From NCBI GenBank assembly GCA_022393335.1, contig JAJEKB010018365.1:1-64000 (forward strand): a DNA stretch of 64,000 bases, read 5' to 3'. Below, one piece after another: positions 1 through 12,503 of the stretch. The translations under genes were made by a program, and so were the position numbers. The first letter of the stretch is position 1, and the number at the start of each line of letters is the position of its first letter. The notes under the pieces were generated by a model, which worked only from the letters and a program-made list of their open reading frames with translations, was not told where the DNA came from and searched no databases. Origin of the DNA: Macrotrachela quadricornifera (Eukaryota; Rotifera; Eurotatoria; Philodinida; Philodinidae).

Positions 1-2914
1 TTTTTGAACAACTGATTTTATTTATGGCAGCTGTAAATACAGCTGTTGTTAGATAATGAATCATTGAAATAATTAAAGTATCAAATAACAATGATTTTCT
101 AAAACATGTTGATATGCATTGATAGAGTTCTCTTAGTAATGAATACGACAATGTCTAGTTTTCAAAATTCGTTTCTGCGATTTTAAGATTTCTTGTTTTT
201 CCGTTAATCGAGATTTGGTGCTTCGCACCGCATTTCGCAGTCGAGTGAAGCTCGAATGCCATCTAGTCTAAATAGTGCAGCATCAAATAGGTCATAGTCT
301 ACGCTATTTCATTATTATTTTCATAATGGGTAATGCAGCCAGTATAATTAACCATACCATTCGAAATCATTTTGTAGGTGAATCTGCTTCAGCCATATAT
401 TGACAAATTTTTAGACATTTATTTTACTTTTTTCAGGACATTGTCAAAATAATGGTCATAAATGATGATTTTCAACTAGTCTTACTCCTTGATGTAAGTA
501 TTCTAAATATCACCAGCCTAGTGGACTCGATATATTTGAGTCATTTTAAAAGAACTAAGCTAACTCTAATTGTGAAAAAAAAATTCACAAACAGGTATTT
601 TGTTTTCCTTAAAATAGTGTCAAAATACTCAGTTGAAAGGTAGCGTATATAAGTGATAAATGGTTGATAATTTGAAGAATTATGAAGTTTTAATGCTAAC
701 ATCTTTCTTAAGTATTAACGAAATCGATATATATTCAGAGCAACGTAGATTCTCTATAGTCTGATATAATTTGAGCCGACATCAGTGACATATATGAGTT
801 TGTGGTTTAGAAGGCACTTTATGATTTATGTGAAAATAGTAGAAAAATGCTATCAAAGTATATGAAAAATAGTGCTAAAATGCTCGCCATGCGCTGAAAT
901 CTATCGATCCATATAGTTTTCTGACCGATCAGTCGAAAATATGTCAATGAGTCAATTTGTGGCCAAAATGACCTTCCTCCCTTGAAATAAGAAAATTATT
1001 TCATATAGTATATTAGTTGATTCTTCAAAATGCATTCCTTTTGCATCATCATACATATATTCATGTTCATATTCATTCCAAAAGCTGGATAGAGAAGAGT
1101 TAAACATGGAATAGAAGTTGATTAGTTCAAATGAGGTAAGATAAATCAATCATATTTATTTTTTTTATACCGACCATATTAATATGAATTATCTCAAGCA
1201 ATTTTTTGTTAATGAATATGAAACTCAAAAAATTGATTACTGAAAAATAAACGAAAATTACTTTTTTTAAAAAATAGATGGCACATGATATCAATAAAAA
1301 TGCTATCGCTATTGTGTCTCTGTTTGTATAATATCCAATAGATATTCATCCTTTGTTTCTATTTAATACTGATCAATCGACCGATATCATCTCATCTGTC
1401 TCTCAGTTTTTCAAAATAAGTAAGTATATGTTCCATTTGTTTGTTTTTTATTGTTTAAATATCAGACAATTGATCTTTCGAGATGCATTCTTTGTTACTA
1501 TTATCCCTCTTTGTTTGCTTAAAGTTCTGTTTCTTTCTCGTTCTTTTACTTTTGGTTATTGATATAGGTGTGAACAGATGTAATAATTGCCCTAAAGAGT
1601 AAAAAATTTTGTTGTATGTCTGTGTATATCTTAAAAGAATATAAAGACGTTATTGTTCAAGTGTCATTATCCGTTGAAATCGGACTGGTAGTGCATATTA
1701 CAAGAATTTTTTTTATTCTTTATACAAGCTTCTTCTGTTCTATTAAGAACAACACATCTATTTTCTTTTTTTCTTTCTTTCGGAGAGGTCAATCACAAAT
1801 CTGTAAAGTGTGTACGTGATATATTTCTCCGTTTGTTCAACTTTATTAAACACACTTTCTCTTCGTGTTACTATCGTCAAAGCATTTAATATGGAAGAAC
1901 ATCATCAAACATCTATTATTAATAATAAATATCTTTATACTGTACGTAAGAATAATGTATACATAATAGAAAATAATAGTCATATGTATTTTATCAACTA
2001 AATTCTCATTAAAAAGAATCTTGAACAAGACAAAGTAAAGTTTGTGTGAATATATTAGATGTATTTATGCACGATAGTTACAAAAAGATAAGTCATGTTC
2101 AGTATGTGATCGATCAAAAAGTGACTATACCTCTTTAATTCTCACTTACTTTCTAACTCATCAATCACTCTTGTTTAGATGAGAAAATAGATGTTGAATT
2201 TATATCTGTTTTATATATTTTGAATATACGTCGGTCTCATTTTAATTGTTCAACATAAGGTATACTTTAGATATCAATTCATACATGATAATGGTTAGAC
2301 CTTTTTTTTTTATATTGACTACAACAATCTATACATCCTTGGTTGCTTGAAGCATGGTTAGATAGTCAGACAGCGTACAAAAATGATGACACTTTGAGAC
2401 AATGAACAGAAGAAATCGAGATGTGAAATGGTTCGTTTCATGCTTCTATTCAGACGGTGAGGAGAAGAGAGAGAGCAAAAATAGTCGTACATTGATCAAT
2501 AATGACGACAACAAATGGAAGAAGAACAGCATATACCTTACTCCTACAGAAATGTAGCAATACTGAAGAGCAATTTTACTGTTCTTCGGAAATTGATGTA
2601 AGTAAATACTAGTCAAATATATACAAATAAGATGCATCTGTTCACTGCTTTGACAGATAATACATCGAAATCAATAGTGATATTGATTAGATAGAATGAA
2701 TCAGTTATAATGTTTGAAGTTATCGTTATAAAAAGGTTATCTTAGTTACATTTATCTTTTGATCAGAATGTTTGTAATGACTAATTATTTCTTAACAGAA
2801 CAATGTGAAGTTGATATAGGTGCTGAGATCAGAGTACATATAGCAAGCTTATTCTTTATCAACGAATAAGTCTATTGTTCAATATTTTAATTCAATCATA
2901 TATAATTATAGATC
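1..2914. other. Non-coding stretch upstream of Vangl
   Basis: No ORF here has recognisable protein similarity or a convincing exon chain. The short ORFs lack domain features and look like chance reading frames in AT-rich DNA. The only structured patch is at about 205-265, where small GC-richer hairpins (GGTGC-ttc-GCACC and CGAG-tgaag-CTCG) stand out from the surrounding DNA. The last few hundred bases before 2915 presumably hold the Vangl promoter and 5' UTR, but I see no clear core element. Confidence 0.5.
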
Positions 2915-5397
2915 ATGGAACCAGACACATATGGTGGTTTACTTAATTCTGCACCTTTACCTCCTACTTTAATTCTTCCAACAGCAACAGTTCCACCTCC
3001 TTCAATTTCATCATCAAATACAAATAATTATGAAACACGTGTATCATCTCGTCATCATCATCATCATAAGAAACGACATGATAATGTAATATCAACAGAT
3101 AGTCAAGATGAACGTATTGAAGTTAAAATTCTTCCACAAGATGATAATTGGGGTGAAACAACTACAATAACATGTAATGAAGGTAATGAAGATATTTTAA
3201 CAAATAATAATGATACAACTTTACAATTAAATGATCCTATTAAACATTTATCAAATAAAAATCATCATCGAACACGATCATTTTTGTTTTGTCATTTTGC
3301 TATTTATTTTGTTTGTCTTATTGCTTTTATATCACCTATATTATTTCTTTCATTACCATATATATTAAATAGATCTGACTTAACGTCTATTGATGATTAT
3401 ACATTATTATTAACAATTACTTTTAAATTATTATTTTTATTTCTTGGAACATTATTATTATTATATCGACGAAGAAATACAACTTATTTACCACGAATTC
3501 ATTTACAAAAATTATTTTTTACTATACTTTTGGTAGTAATTCTTTTGACTTATTGGTTATATTATATTTTGAAATTATTAACATCAAATATTATAAAATA
3601 TGAAAATATTTTATCAATGACATCAACATATGAAGATTTATTATTATTTTTATTATTATTAGTTGGTATGACTTTAGAAATAAAATGGTTATATCCAAAA
3701 TATATTGTTAAAGTTGTACGATCACCTGATGGAGAAACAAGACAATATACAATTGGTAAAAATTATCAAACAAAAAAACAAACAAATGAATTTTTTTTTT
3801 GTTTTTGTTATTTATTATTATTTAGGTTCAATGTCAATACAAGAGGCAGGCATTTATTTACTTGAACAATACTATAAAGATTTTCCTGTATTTAATCCAT
3901 GGTTGGAAAATGCACATCAAACACAAGCTAGACAACATGGAACATTTTCAATGAAATCTATTGGATCACAATCAAATGCATCGACCACTGCTGGTGGTAC
4001 AAATGGAAATAGAGATCTTGGACGATCAGTACGGCCATATAACGATCGGTATTTTATTGTTTTTTAATATAAATTTTCTTCGTACGGACACTGGATAAAT
4101 ACTACCCATGATCATCCTCACGGATTACATCGAATTTCTAGAAGATTCTTGTGAAAAAGATATAAATTTTAAGATGAAACGAGGATCAATAATAGATGAT
4201 GAATAACTTTCTACCAGTAAATGTCTAGATAACAAAGGTTTAAATTGACCATTCGATCAGTCTACCTATCATAGACTAGGCAAACCAGACCAAGAACTCA
4301 TGCAGGACAGATAATCCATAAATCGTTTCAAGATGTTTACAAAAAAAAATAGATGTTTTCTAAATCTTAAAATTTTCTTATCTATTCGGTATAAAGACAT
4401 TGAATTTTCAATTCATAAATGCTTTCTTTAATTAGCTTATATCGATTAATATGATTTCTTGACCTTCTTATTAATAGTGTTCTATTTTCATTCAAATGAT
4501 TTCATAAGCCATAAGATGCAGGTACAAATAGATTGACGAAATTGATAGCCTGTTTGAATATCTGTTAGACAAAAGTAAGATCATATGAATTCTTTGAATA
4601 TTATATACGTTGATAAAATAATTACATAATCACTTGTATCACTTGTCTATGTACTCAAAGAACTATATAAACTTTCATAAAGACCGAAATTATTTCAAAG
4701 CAAAAATTCATATTTTTAATTGATTTTAGATTCTATGATGAACTTGATTATGAACGTCGTGTACGTAAACGGCGTACAAAATTATTAAGTTCATGTGAAG
4801 ATGCATTTACACATGTTCGAAAATGTCTTTATGAAAATACCGGTTCACATATACCAATGGATGCACGTGAAGCAGCACAAGTAATTATTTATTTTATTTA
4901 AAAAATATTTCATAAAATATTCTTTTATTTAGGCTGTTTTTTCATCTATGTCACGTTCTTTACAAAAATATCTTCGAATAACTCGTCAACAACCATATTT
5001 TACTCGAGAATCAATTATTTCTCATTTATCAATATGTTTATCACATGATTTATCACCTCGTGCATTTCTTGAACGTTATACTCAAATTGAATCTCAACCA
5101 TTAGCAACATTAGTTTTTCCAATAATATCATCAAAATTAAATTCAAATATTGAACAATCATGGACAATAACATGTGATATACAATCTTATATAACTAAAA
5201 CTAAAGAAAAAAAATCTATTTCAATTAATAAAAAAATTTATTCAAATTTAATATTTGTACTTAAACAACAACATGCAGAACATATTGCATTAATATGTAC
5301 ATTTCATCAAATACCACGAATACATTTAATTGAAAAATTCTTTCATTTAAAACATAATAAATTTGTTTTAAAACTTAATTCAGAAACATCGGTTTAA
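2915..5397 (+). CDS. VANGL: Van Gogh/Strabismus-like planar cell polarity protein (Vangl)
   Basis: Four-pass membrane core component of the planar cell polarity pathway, which normally partners Prickle and Dishevelled at the plasma membrane. Exons read as 2915-3755, 3826-4048, 4730-4880 and 4933-5397, in phase, giving 559 aa. A disordered His/Ser-rich N-terminus contains the family motif DDNWGETTT. Four hydrophobic segments lie near residues 125-147, 163-185, 199-220 and 242-258. The cytoplasmic half carries SPDGETRQYTIG, then YYKDFPVFNP, RRVRKRRTKLL and MDAREAAQ, all matching conserved Vangl blocks. The protein ends in SETSV, the class I PDZ ligand of Vangl. Intron 2 is about 680 bases, the others 52-70. 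The length is close to vertebrate Vangl (about 520-530 aa). Identification is very secure. Confidence 0.96.
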
Positions 5398-5673
5398 AAT
5401 CAAAAATTATTCTTGTTCTTTTATGAATTTTTGTTTTGATAATGATGATGATGATGAAATCTCTAAAACTTATTCATTTTCAATTGCATTTCTTATGTCT
5501 GTGTGTACTTGTTAAATTCTTTCTTTCTTTCTTTCTTTTTTTCTGTATTAAATTGTGAAATAAATTGACTAATCTTACACAATTTTGGTGTAATTACAAA
5601 TCATATATATTTTTTTGTAGAAAAAAAAGAAAAGAAATAACAAATATTGTTTGCATTATACTCTTTAGAATAA

Positions 5674-6512
5674 ATGGCTTCTGCATTTTCACCAACTGGT
5701 ATTAAACGAAAGATGGCTACAGCAAATACAAATGAAAATCAAATTAAAAAAAGTCATTGGTCGTCAGCTTTATCAGAAGCATTGAATGATGAAAGTGTAC
5801 AAGTATACAAAGATGATTTATGTACTATAATTAAAGATAAATATCCAAAAGTATGTAGTTTTGTTCTTTTTATACTAATAAATTAAAACAAGTTAAAAAT
5901 ATTAAAAAAAACCTAAGATTTTTTATTTTATTTTTTTTAAGGCTCGTATTCATTTACTTGTTATGCCTAATGAACATATTGCAAATCTTAAATCTCTTAA
6001 TAACACTCATATACCATTACTTAAACATATGCTTAAAGTTGGTAAAGAAATAGCTGAAAAGTAAATAAATTTATTCTTTATTTTTAATAAAAAAATATTT
6101 ATTTTTTTGTTTATAATTATAGAACTGCAGCTCAAGCTAATGCTCGTGACTCTTTTGCTAATTTTCGTTATGGTTATCATGCAATTCCATCATTGGCACT
6201 TCTTCATATGCATATTATTAGTCAAGATTTTATATCAGCTAGTTTAAAAACAGTATGTATATAATTATTTATTTCTATAGTATATATATACCTTTTTTTT
6301 ATTTTGAGAAAAAACATTGGAATTCATTTACAAGTGATTATTTTCTTGATGCTAGTGAAGTTATTGATGATTTACAAGCAAATGGTTCTATTAATGTTGA
6401 TACGGTACGAATGAGAAAACTTCTTGACAAAGAATTACAATGTCATCGATGTGCACTTAGTTATAATACAATGCCAAAACTTAAACAACATTTACTTTCA
6501 CATATTTCTTAA
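5674..6512 (+). CDS. APTX: Aprataxin-like DNA-adenylate hydrolase (HIT plus zinc finger, no FHA)
   Basis: Aprataxin removes AMP from abortive 5'-adenylated DNA ligation intermediates in the nucleus. Exons 5674-5850, 5942-6060, 6123-6252 and 6309-6512 join in phase to 209 aa. The HIT domain holds GYHAIPSLALLHMHIISQDF; the next exon begins KKHWNSF, as in animal aprataxins. The C-terminus has a C2H2-type finger, CHRCALSYNTMPKLKQHLLSH. The vertebrate N-terminal FHA domain is absent; the protein begins with a short basic stretch (IKRKM), as in fungal forms. In the histidine triad the first His of HxHxH is Leu (LLHMH), while the central nucleophilic His and the third His are kept. The gene lies 276 bases after Vangl on the same strand. 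Confidence 0.93.
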
Positions 6513-6579
6513 TTTCTATATATGAAATTCTTAAAAAAATTATTATATTAAAAATAATAATAAAAAAAAGTTTAAATGT

Positions 6580-6936
6580 TTAATTTGAAAATAAATTTTT
6601 TTCTTGAAAATGTTCAGAAGGTATTTTACGTGGTTTAGTTTTTATTAAATAATCTTCTTTCCATAATGAACGATCACTTGCTGTACGTACAAGTTTATTC
6701 AGATACGCTATATCCGTATTTGTTAAATTTGAAGAAGTTTTCGTTGAAAAATTCTGTGGTGGAGATGATAAATATTTGGTTTTTGTTTGTATAATTTGGT
6801 TTTTATTCATATTTTGAATATTCCATCGTTGACGAATTAAAAACCAATAAGATAAACCAAGGACAACAATAATTAATATAAAAGTCAAAATAATAAGTAA
6901 CCATTTCGAATATATTAATGATTCTAATACTACCAT
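6580..6936 (-). CDS. Small single-pass membrane protein, unknown
   Basis: Uninterrupted 118 aa ORF. Residues 12-34 form one strongly hydrophobic segment (WLLIILTFILIIVVLGLSYW), followed by basic residues (IRQRW) and a polar, Ser/Thr/Lys-rich tail with LNKLVRTASDRSLWKEDYL near the middle. This suggests a type III or type I single-pass protein with a cytoplasmic tail. I do not recognise the family. It is convergent with aprataxin, with 67 bases between the stop codons. Codon use resembles neighbouring genes (AT-rich third positions with sensible amino-acid composition), which is why it is preferred over a chance ORF. Confidence 0.55.
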   Translation of the reverse strand: MVVLESLIYSKWLLIILTFILIIVVLGLSYWFLIRQRWNIQNMNKNQIIQTKTKYLSSPPQNFSTKTSSNLTNTDIAYLNKLVRTASDRSLWKEDYLIKTKPRKIPSEHFQEKNLFSN

Positions 6937-7131
6937 ATGATATATATATATATTTATCTAAATATTTCTTCTTATTGATCTTGAATAATACTCACCAGAA
7001 TTATTTCATATTAATTAATATATCGATAGAAAAAAAAACATATATGTAAAGAAACTTTATTTTGTAAAAAAACGAAATATATTCATTAGAATTATATGAA
7101 AATCTTTCCCGCTTGAAAGAAAAAAAAAATT

Positions 7132-8069
7132 TTAATTTGTATTATTATTTTTAATAATAAATTCAATCCAATCTAAATGAGCAGATATACGTGTATATAT
7201 TCCTGCATGATTTTCACGACCACATCCAGTACCATAACTAATAATACCAATAAGTTGAAAATGATGTTTTATTGGAGAAAAATACATTAATGGTCCACCA
7301 CTATCTCCTTGACATGTATCTAGTTATAAAAAATACAATTTCTCTCGTTTTGTTTTTTTTATAAAATAAATCTTAACAAACCTTTACCAGACATTTCTAA
7401 ACCAGCACAAATTTGTGTATGGTAATCAGTTAATTCATATTGACACGTTTTTGATGTATGAGAAAGTATTCGAAGTTTTATTTGACGTAAAAAATCTGAT
7501 GAACGAATACTTGATTCTTTTTCTCGTCCAAAACCAATAGCAATAACTTCAGTATGAATTGATATTATATCAAATTTTTTTGGTAAACATATTTTATTTA
7601 ATAATTCACCATATAATGGATATTCAAGTTGAAGAATTGCAATATCATTATACATTTTTTCTGCATTCCAATTTGAATGTAAATAAACTTTTTTTATAGA
7701 ACGAATACGATTATCTTTATTTGTTAAATTTGATTGTTGAATTATACCAATTGCAACTGAAAGACCAGTTAATGGTATACAATGAGCAGCTGTTATTATA
7801 AATGAAGATGATATAATAGCACCACCACAAATATGATGACCCCATTTACGTATTGATACCATCCATGGCCAAGTCTTATGATTAGTTACTTGTTCACCAC
7901 CTATAATACGAGCTGTTTTAGAATGTATACCGGAATTTAATGAACAACCACAGTTTTCAATTGTATAATTACATTCATATGAATTTTTATTAATTGAAAA
8001 TAAATGAATAAAATTTAATTTTATATTAATTAGAATAAATATAAATAAAGAAAAATTGTTTAAAAACAT
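7132..8069 (-). CDS. Secreted trypsin-like serine protease (S1A)
   Basis: Two exons, 8069-7382 and 7319-7132, join in phase to 291 aa. The protein has an N-terminal hydrophobic signal segment (residues 1-24), a short Cys-containing propeptide and the activation site R-IIGG. Catalytic His lies in TAAHC, Asp in NDIAILQL and Ser in DTCQGDSGGP. The Asp six residues before the catalytic Ser predicts trypsin-like (Lys/Arg) specificity. The C-terminus carries GIISYGTGCGRENHAGIYTR and ends in the helix WIEFIIK. The donor at 7381 was chosen over the stronger-looking GTAAAG at 7387 because only it gives GK-DTCQGDSGG. There are no extra domains, so this is a compact secreted (possibly digestive) chymotrypsin-fold protease. 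Confidence 0.93.
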
Positions 8070-9540
8070 TGAACAATGGCAAAGAATGATATATTAAGTA
8101 TCTATGATATTTTATAATTACTGTTTTCCCTAGTCAATAAAAGAATAATAAAGAAAAGTAAAGTATACAGTCATTTCTTTTAATTGAAAACATATGTTTT
8201 GATAAATGGATATATCTTTGAATGATTACTGAATAAATATATTAAAAAAGATAAATAATGAATTTTAAATTCAATCAATAAAATGAATGATTATTTCTAC
8301 CTTAAGGACAAGTTCACGAATAAATCCAAAAAATTTTCTGTTAGTTAATTTGTTAATACATATTTTTTTATCATAAATATATTATAAATTAATTTGTATA
8401 GAACTCCTAGAATCAATATGATGACTACTGGTCAAGAATAAATGTTTAATATAACATCAAATTTGTATAACTGATTATTTTATTTCATTTCAATTCTTAT
8501 TTTATCAATGAGAAACTAAGAGAAATTTTCTTAAATTAAAATAAAATTTTATTGAAAATAATTCAATAAATTGTAAATATTTTGACATTAACATGACTTG
8601 ACAATTACGTATATATGTAAAAAAAAACAAAATCTCTGAATCATAACATCATCATTTTTCCTTTTTCTTCCTTTCTTTATATATGAAAAAAAAACCTCGT
8701 GTAACGAAAAAAAATGACCTTTATCGAGTTTATTTTCTTTCTCTATTGGAAAATTTACATTTGGGAAATGTCACACATTATTATAAAATGAATATATAAT
8801 TCATAATGAAATTCATTATTTTTTACATTAAATAATTTCAATATAAAATATGCATACATATTTATAAAAATTATTAATTTATTTTTTCCAACCTTTTTTT
8901 TTATTTTAGATAATTAAATGATGTATTACAAATAACAATATTTAATATTAATTATCGAAATGATATAATCCTGTTTTATATGTTTTAATCAATACTGAAA
9001 ATATATATTTCAATACTTGCATAATTATATTTAAATTACTTCAATAGGACACAAAGGTATTATTTGTGAATATATACTTATTTAATACAATCAATATGAT
9101 TAGTGAAAAATTCTATTATTAATCTTTAAGATATTACAGAAATGTATTAGGAATTTTACTTCGATATTTTCTCATTATGATTCAAAAGGTTATATAGACT
9201 TATTAAATGCTCTTGAAAAAATAATTTTAGTACTATTTATTATTAGTTTTTTTTTCATATCCTTACACAATCTCAAATAACATGTATAGAATGTCACTTT
9301 ATTGACGTTAGATATGAAATAACATCATTTCTTTATCGTAAAAAATCTTTCTAATAAAATTTTATTTAATAATTTAATTAATATACTTAAATTAAATAAA
9401 TATATGTTTATCATTTATAGATAAAATTGATTTGAATTCTATTGTTATTAAACATCGGCGATCTAAGAAAAATTTTGAAAAATCTTCTTGTCAGATACAT
9501 AGGTATTGACTAGATATTTTTAGCTAACAAAAAGAAGTAT
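8070..9540. other. Non-coding stretch, about 1.5 kb
   Basis: Extremely AT-rich, with no ORF that carries recognisable domain or exon signals on either strand. It presumably contains the 5' region of the protease gene near 8070. Nothing else is visible. Confidence 0.5.
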
Positions 9541-10172
9541 AGAGTATCCCAAAATTTCTTTGGAAAAGTAAATTTCTAAAATTCCATTATTTATCAAATT
9601 TAATCAATAAGTTTTTTTTCAGATAATAGATATAAATGTAAAATTTTTGTTTGTAAACACAAACTTCACAAATACTGTTCATAGTTATAACTTTCGACTA
9701 AAACATGAAAACTAGTCATTTTTTGATCACTTTAGTAGTGTTTCTCTTTGAATATCTAAATTTCTTGTATTCTTTTGTATTGGTTATATCCTATGCTATC
9801 GTTGTGATATGTCGATGCAAAATATGACTAAAAAAGTCAAGTTCCAAGGTTTTCAAAGTTCTTAAGATCGATCTTTCTCCTCTACTTCATTAGTCATCGT
9901 TCGAAAAATTAAAGCGATCTTACGAATTTTATGATCTTGGAACTTGAAGTTTTCAGGTATATTTTGCACTGACATATCACAACGAATGCATAGGATATAA
10001 CCAATGCCAAAAATACAAGAAATTTATATTCAAAGAGAACCACTATTAAAAGGATCAAAAAATGACTGGCTTTTATATCTATGATCTTAAAAAACAATTT
10101 GTTGATTAAATTTGATACATAGTAGATTCCTACAGATTTACTGTTCTAAGAAACTTTTGATATATCCTGTAC
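9541..10172. mobile_element. Large imperfect inverted repeat (foldback/MITE-like)
   Basis: The left arm (about 9541-9880) and right arm (about 9905-10172) are reverse complements over most of their length. Matching blocks include tcattttttgatc, ttctctttgaatat, aaatttcttgtat, ttggttatatcctatgc, cgttgtgatatgtc, aagttccaag and atcaaatttaatcaa. The left arm has about 70 extra bases near 9640-9710. The central loop is about 25 bases. No transposase ORF is present; the 62-codon ORF inside it is the palindrome itself. It ends about 120 bases upstream of the USP gene. Interpretation as a non-autonomous DNA transposon is an inference; the inverted repeat itself is directly visible. Confidence 0.75.
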
Positions 10173-10295
10173 GCATGTTTTTTTTAAGTTTGAATTAATA
10201 TAAATAATTTTATAGGAGAATTTTATGAATAAAAAATATATTATGGAAGATATTTCAGATATATATATCAAAGAATTTTATTATATTTCGTCTAT

Positions 10296-12503
10296 ATGTC
10301 TCGCTCGTATGGAATTAATGCTAATGTAATATCGCACAATGGTTACGTATTGGACGATAGTTATAATCTTCGTTCATCAGCAGGATATTTTCCATCTCAA
10401 ACATACCGTATTACATTGAAAGTATGTTTACAAAAACGTAATCCGAAGTATTGCACGCTCATTGATGTATGGTCATCCGATACTGTAGAAACACTGAAAC
10501 GTGACGTTGCGTGCTATTCAATGACTGATTTGCCATTAAACAAATTTTTTTTGGAGATCTTCGATGAAAATCAGCGTCAGTGGAATATGATTGATGATTC
10601 GAATTCGTCAATTACTATCAATCAATTAAAATTACGTCAAGGTAATATATTAAGTATTGCCTACCGTAATCAACAAGTATCAAAAGACCAAAATTCATTC
10701 TCTTTATCTCCAATTTCGGATTCTAGTCATGCATTGATGTTAAAACTTTGTAAAAAGCCACTGGATAGAACAGATTTTGTATATTTAGGAATTGATTCCT
10801 TCTGCACTCTTGCGGAATTACGAAAAAAAGTATATGAAAAATTTAATAGATTATCAAACAATCGTCCAATCTATCTGTTTAATAAAGATACTTGGCTGCA
10901 ATTTGAATCTGATATGGATGATAAAAAGTTATATGAATTACATTTCGAATCATATGCATTTATTAGTATTGATTATGATGACGAAAATTTGAATTCAAAA
11001 CGTCCATCTGGTTTATGTGGACTTGTTAATTTAGGTAGTACATGTTTTATGAATAGTATATTTCAATGTTTAAGTAATATACCAGAATTTACAAAAAGAA
11101 TTTTATCATTTAATGATGAAATAAATGCACCTATTATTGGTGAATGTATAAAATTAATTAAAAAAATTTGGTCAGGAAAATATCAATATATTAATCCAGA
11201 ATCACTCTTAAATAATATTAATGATAATTCATCACATTATCCTCGATATCGACAACAAGATGCACAAGAATTTATGAATCATTTTTTGCATCTTATTCAT
11301 GCAGAACTTTCAAAAAAAGAAACATTTATTACAGATTTATTCTATGGTCAAATCCGATCAACTGTAAAATGTCTTGAATGTCAACAAAATGAAACAACAA
11401 ATGAATCTTTTAGTTTTTTACCATTACACATTACTAATTATAATCAAAAGACTATTCTTTATGTTAAAGTTGATGGTGAACAATGTCTTGTTTCTATACA
11501 GATTAATCCATCTGTTATCACTGTTGGTGACTTAATTGATTGCTTTGTCAAACAGCAAGATTTAACAATTGCTAGGGAACGTATTCAAGCTGTTCAATTA
11601 ATCAATAATATTGTTCAAAGTGAATATGAAACTTGGAAATCTCTTCGTAGTATACGTGATAACGAACTGGCTTTTTATGAATATCCAGAAAAGTTAGTTC
11701 ATCAAAAATATATTTGGTGTGAATTTATCGATCATACTACTAAGAAATTATTTCGTCCACCGACTAAATTAATATGTCCAATTCGAGATTGTCATTATAC
11801 ACATATATCAGATCAAATTGATCAGATTCTTGGTCATCTTTGTTCTATGACTCATGCACCGACTTCTGCTTTCCATATTTATTGGGTGAGTCGAAATGAC
11901 AAGCAATGTAAGTTAAATCCAGAAGCAAATATAGATGAGAGTTTGCCGGGTATAATTGCCATTTATATTGGAATGGCTAGTGAATGGGTTCGTATCTACA
12001 AAGAATGTTATAATACTGATCATTCAACTGATATTCCAGCATTACCCAGTTTATTAGCAGATTTCTTTCGTGAAGAATCAGTCGATGGTGATTATCACTG
12101 TTTAAAATGTCCAAAACTTACAAAAGCTCAACGAAAGTTAGATTTATGTTTACCATTACCACATGTACTTATAATACAATTAAAAAGATTTACATATAAT
12201 ATTTATACAAATGAGAAAATTGATACATATATACCATTTCCACTTTATGAACTTGATCTCAAGGACTATACAGTAAAAGATGATAGTAATAAGCATGGAA
12301 ATAATTTATCGACAAAATACGATCTAGTTGCTGTTTCTAATCATACGGGTACTCTTTCGTCTGGACATTATGTAACATATGCAAAAAATATTGAAGATGG
12401 AAATTGGTATTTATTTGATGATACATATGTAAGAAAACTTAATAGTGATAAAGATATTGTTACTAAAAATGCATATATACTTGTTTATGTACGAAAAACT
12501 TAA
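10296..12503 (+). CDS. Ubiquitin-specific protease (USP, C19), intronless
   Basis: Single uninterrupted 735 aa ORF. USPs cleave ubiquitin from substrates. The Cys box GLVNLGSTCFMNSIFQCL places the catalytic Cys at residue 250. The His box is SSGHYVTYAKN, with His at about 691, followed by WYLFDDTYV. Two CxxC pairs (KCLECQ and HCLKCP) form the zinc-stabilised fingers. RYRQQDAQEF is the second conserved USP block. The N-terminal 240 residues look like ubiquitin-like folds (about 38-120 and 146-230), and a large insert splits the catalytic domain, as in the USP4/11/15/32 group. Every other long gene in the window has introns, so the lack of any in 2.2 kb suggests a retrocopy origin. The ORF and all catalytic residues are intact, so it is probably functional. 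Confidence 0.9.
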   Translation: MSRSYGINANVISHNGYVLDDSYNLRSSAGYFPSQTYRITLKVCLQKRNPKYCTLIDVWSSDTVETLKRDVACYSMTDLPLNKFFLEIFDENQRQWNMIDDSNSSITINQLKLRQGNILSIAYRNQQVSKDQNSFSLSPISDSSHALMLKLCKKPLDRTDFVYLGIDSFCTLAELRKKVYEKFNRLSNNRPIYLFNKDTWLQFESDMDDKKLYELHFESYAFISIDYDDENLNSKRPSGLCGLVNLGSTCFMNSIFQCLSNIPEFTKRILSFNDEINAPIIGECIKLIKKIWSGKYQYINPESLLNNINDNSSHYPRYRQQDAQEFMNHFLHLIHAELSKKETFITDLFYGQIRSTVKCLECQQNETTNESFSFLPLHITNYNQKTILYVKVDGEQCLVSIQINPSVITVGDLIDCFVKQQDLTIARERIQAVQLINNIVQSEYETWKSLRSIRDNELAFYEYPEKLVHQKYIWCEFIDHTTKKLFRPPTKLICPIRDCHYTHISDQIDQILGHLCSMTHAPTSAFHIYWVSRNDKQCKLNPEANIDESLPGIIAIYIGMASEWVRIYKECYNTDHSTDIPALPSLLADFFREESVDGDYHCLKCPKLTKAQRKLDLCLPLPHVLIIQLKRFTYNIYTNEKIDTYIPFPLYELDLKDYTVKDDSNKHGNNLSTKYDLVAVSNHTGTLSSGHYVTYAKNIEDGNWYLFDDTYVRKLNSDKDIVTKNAYILVYVRKT

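Noticed and set aside
9909..10097. 62-codon minus-strand ORF with a hydrophobic run
   Set aside because: It is one arm of the inverted repeat; the other arm does not preserve the frame.
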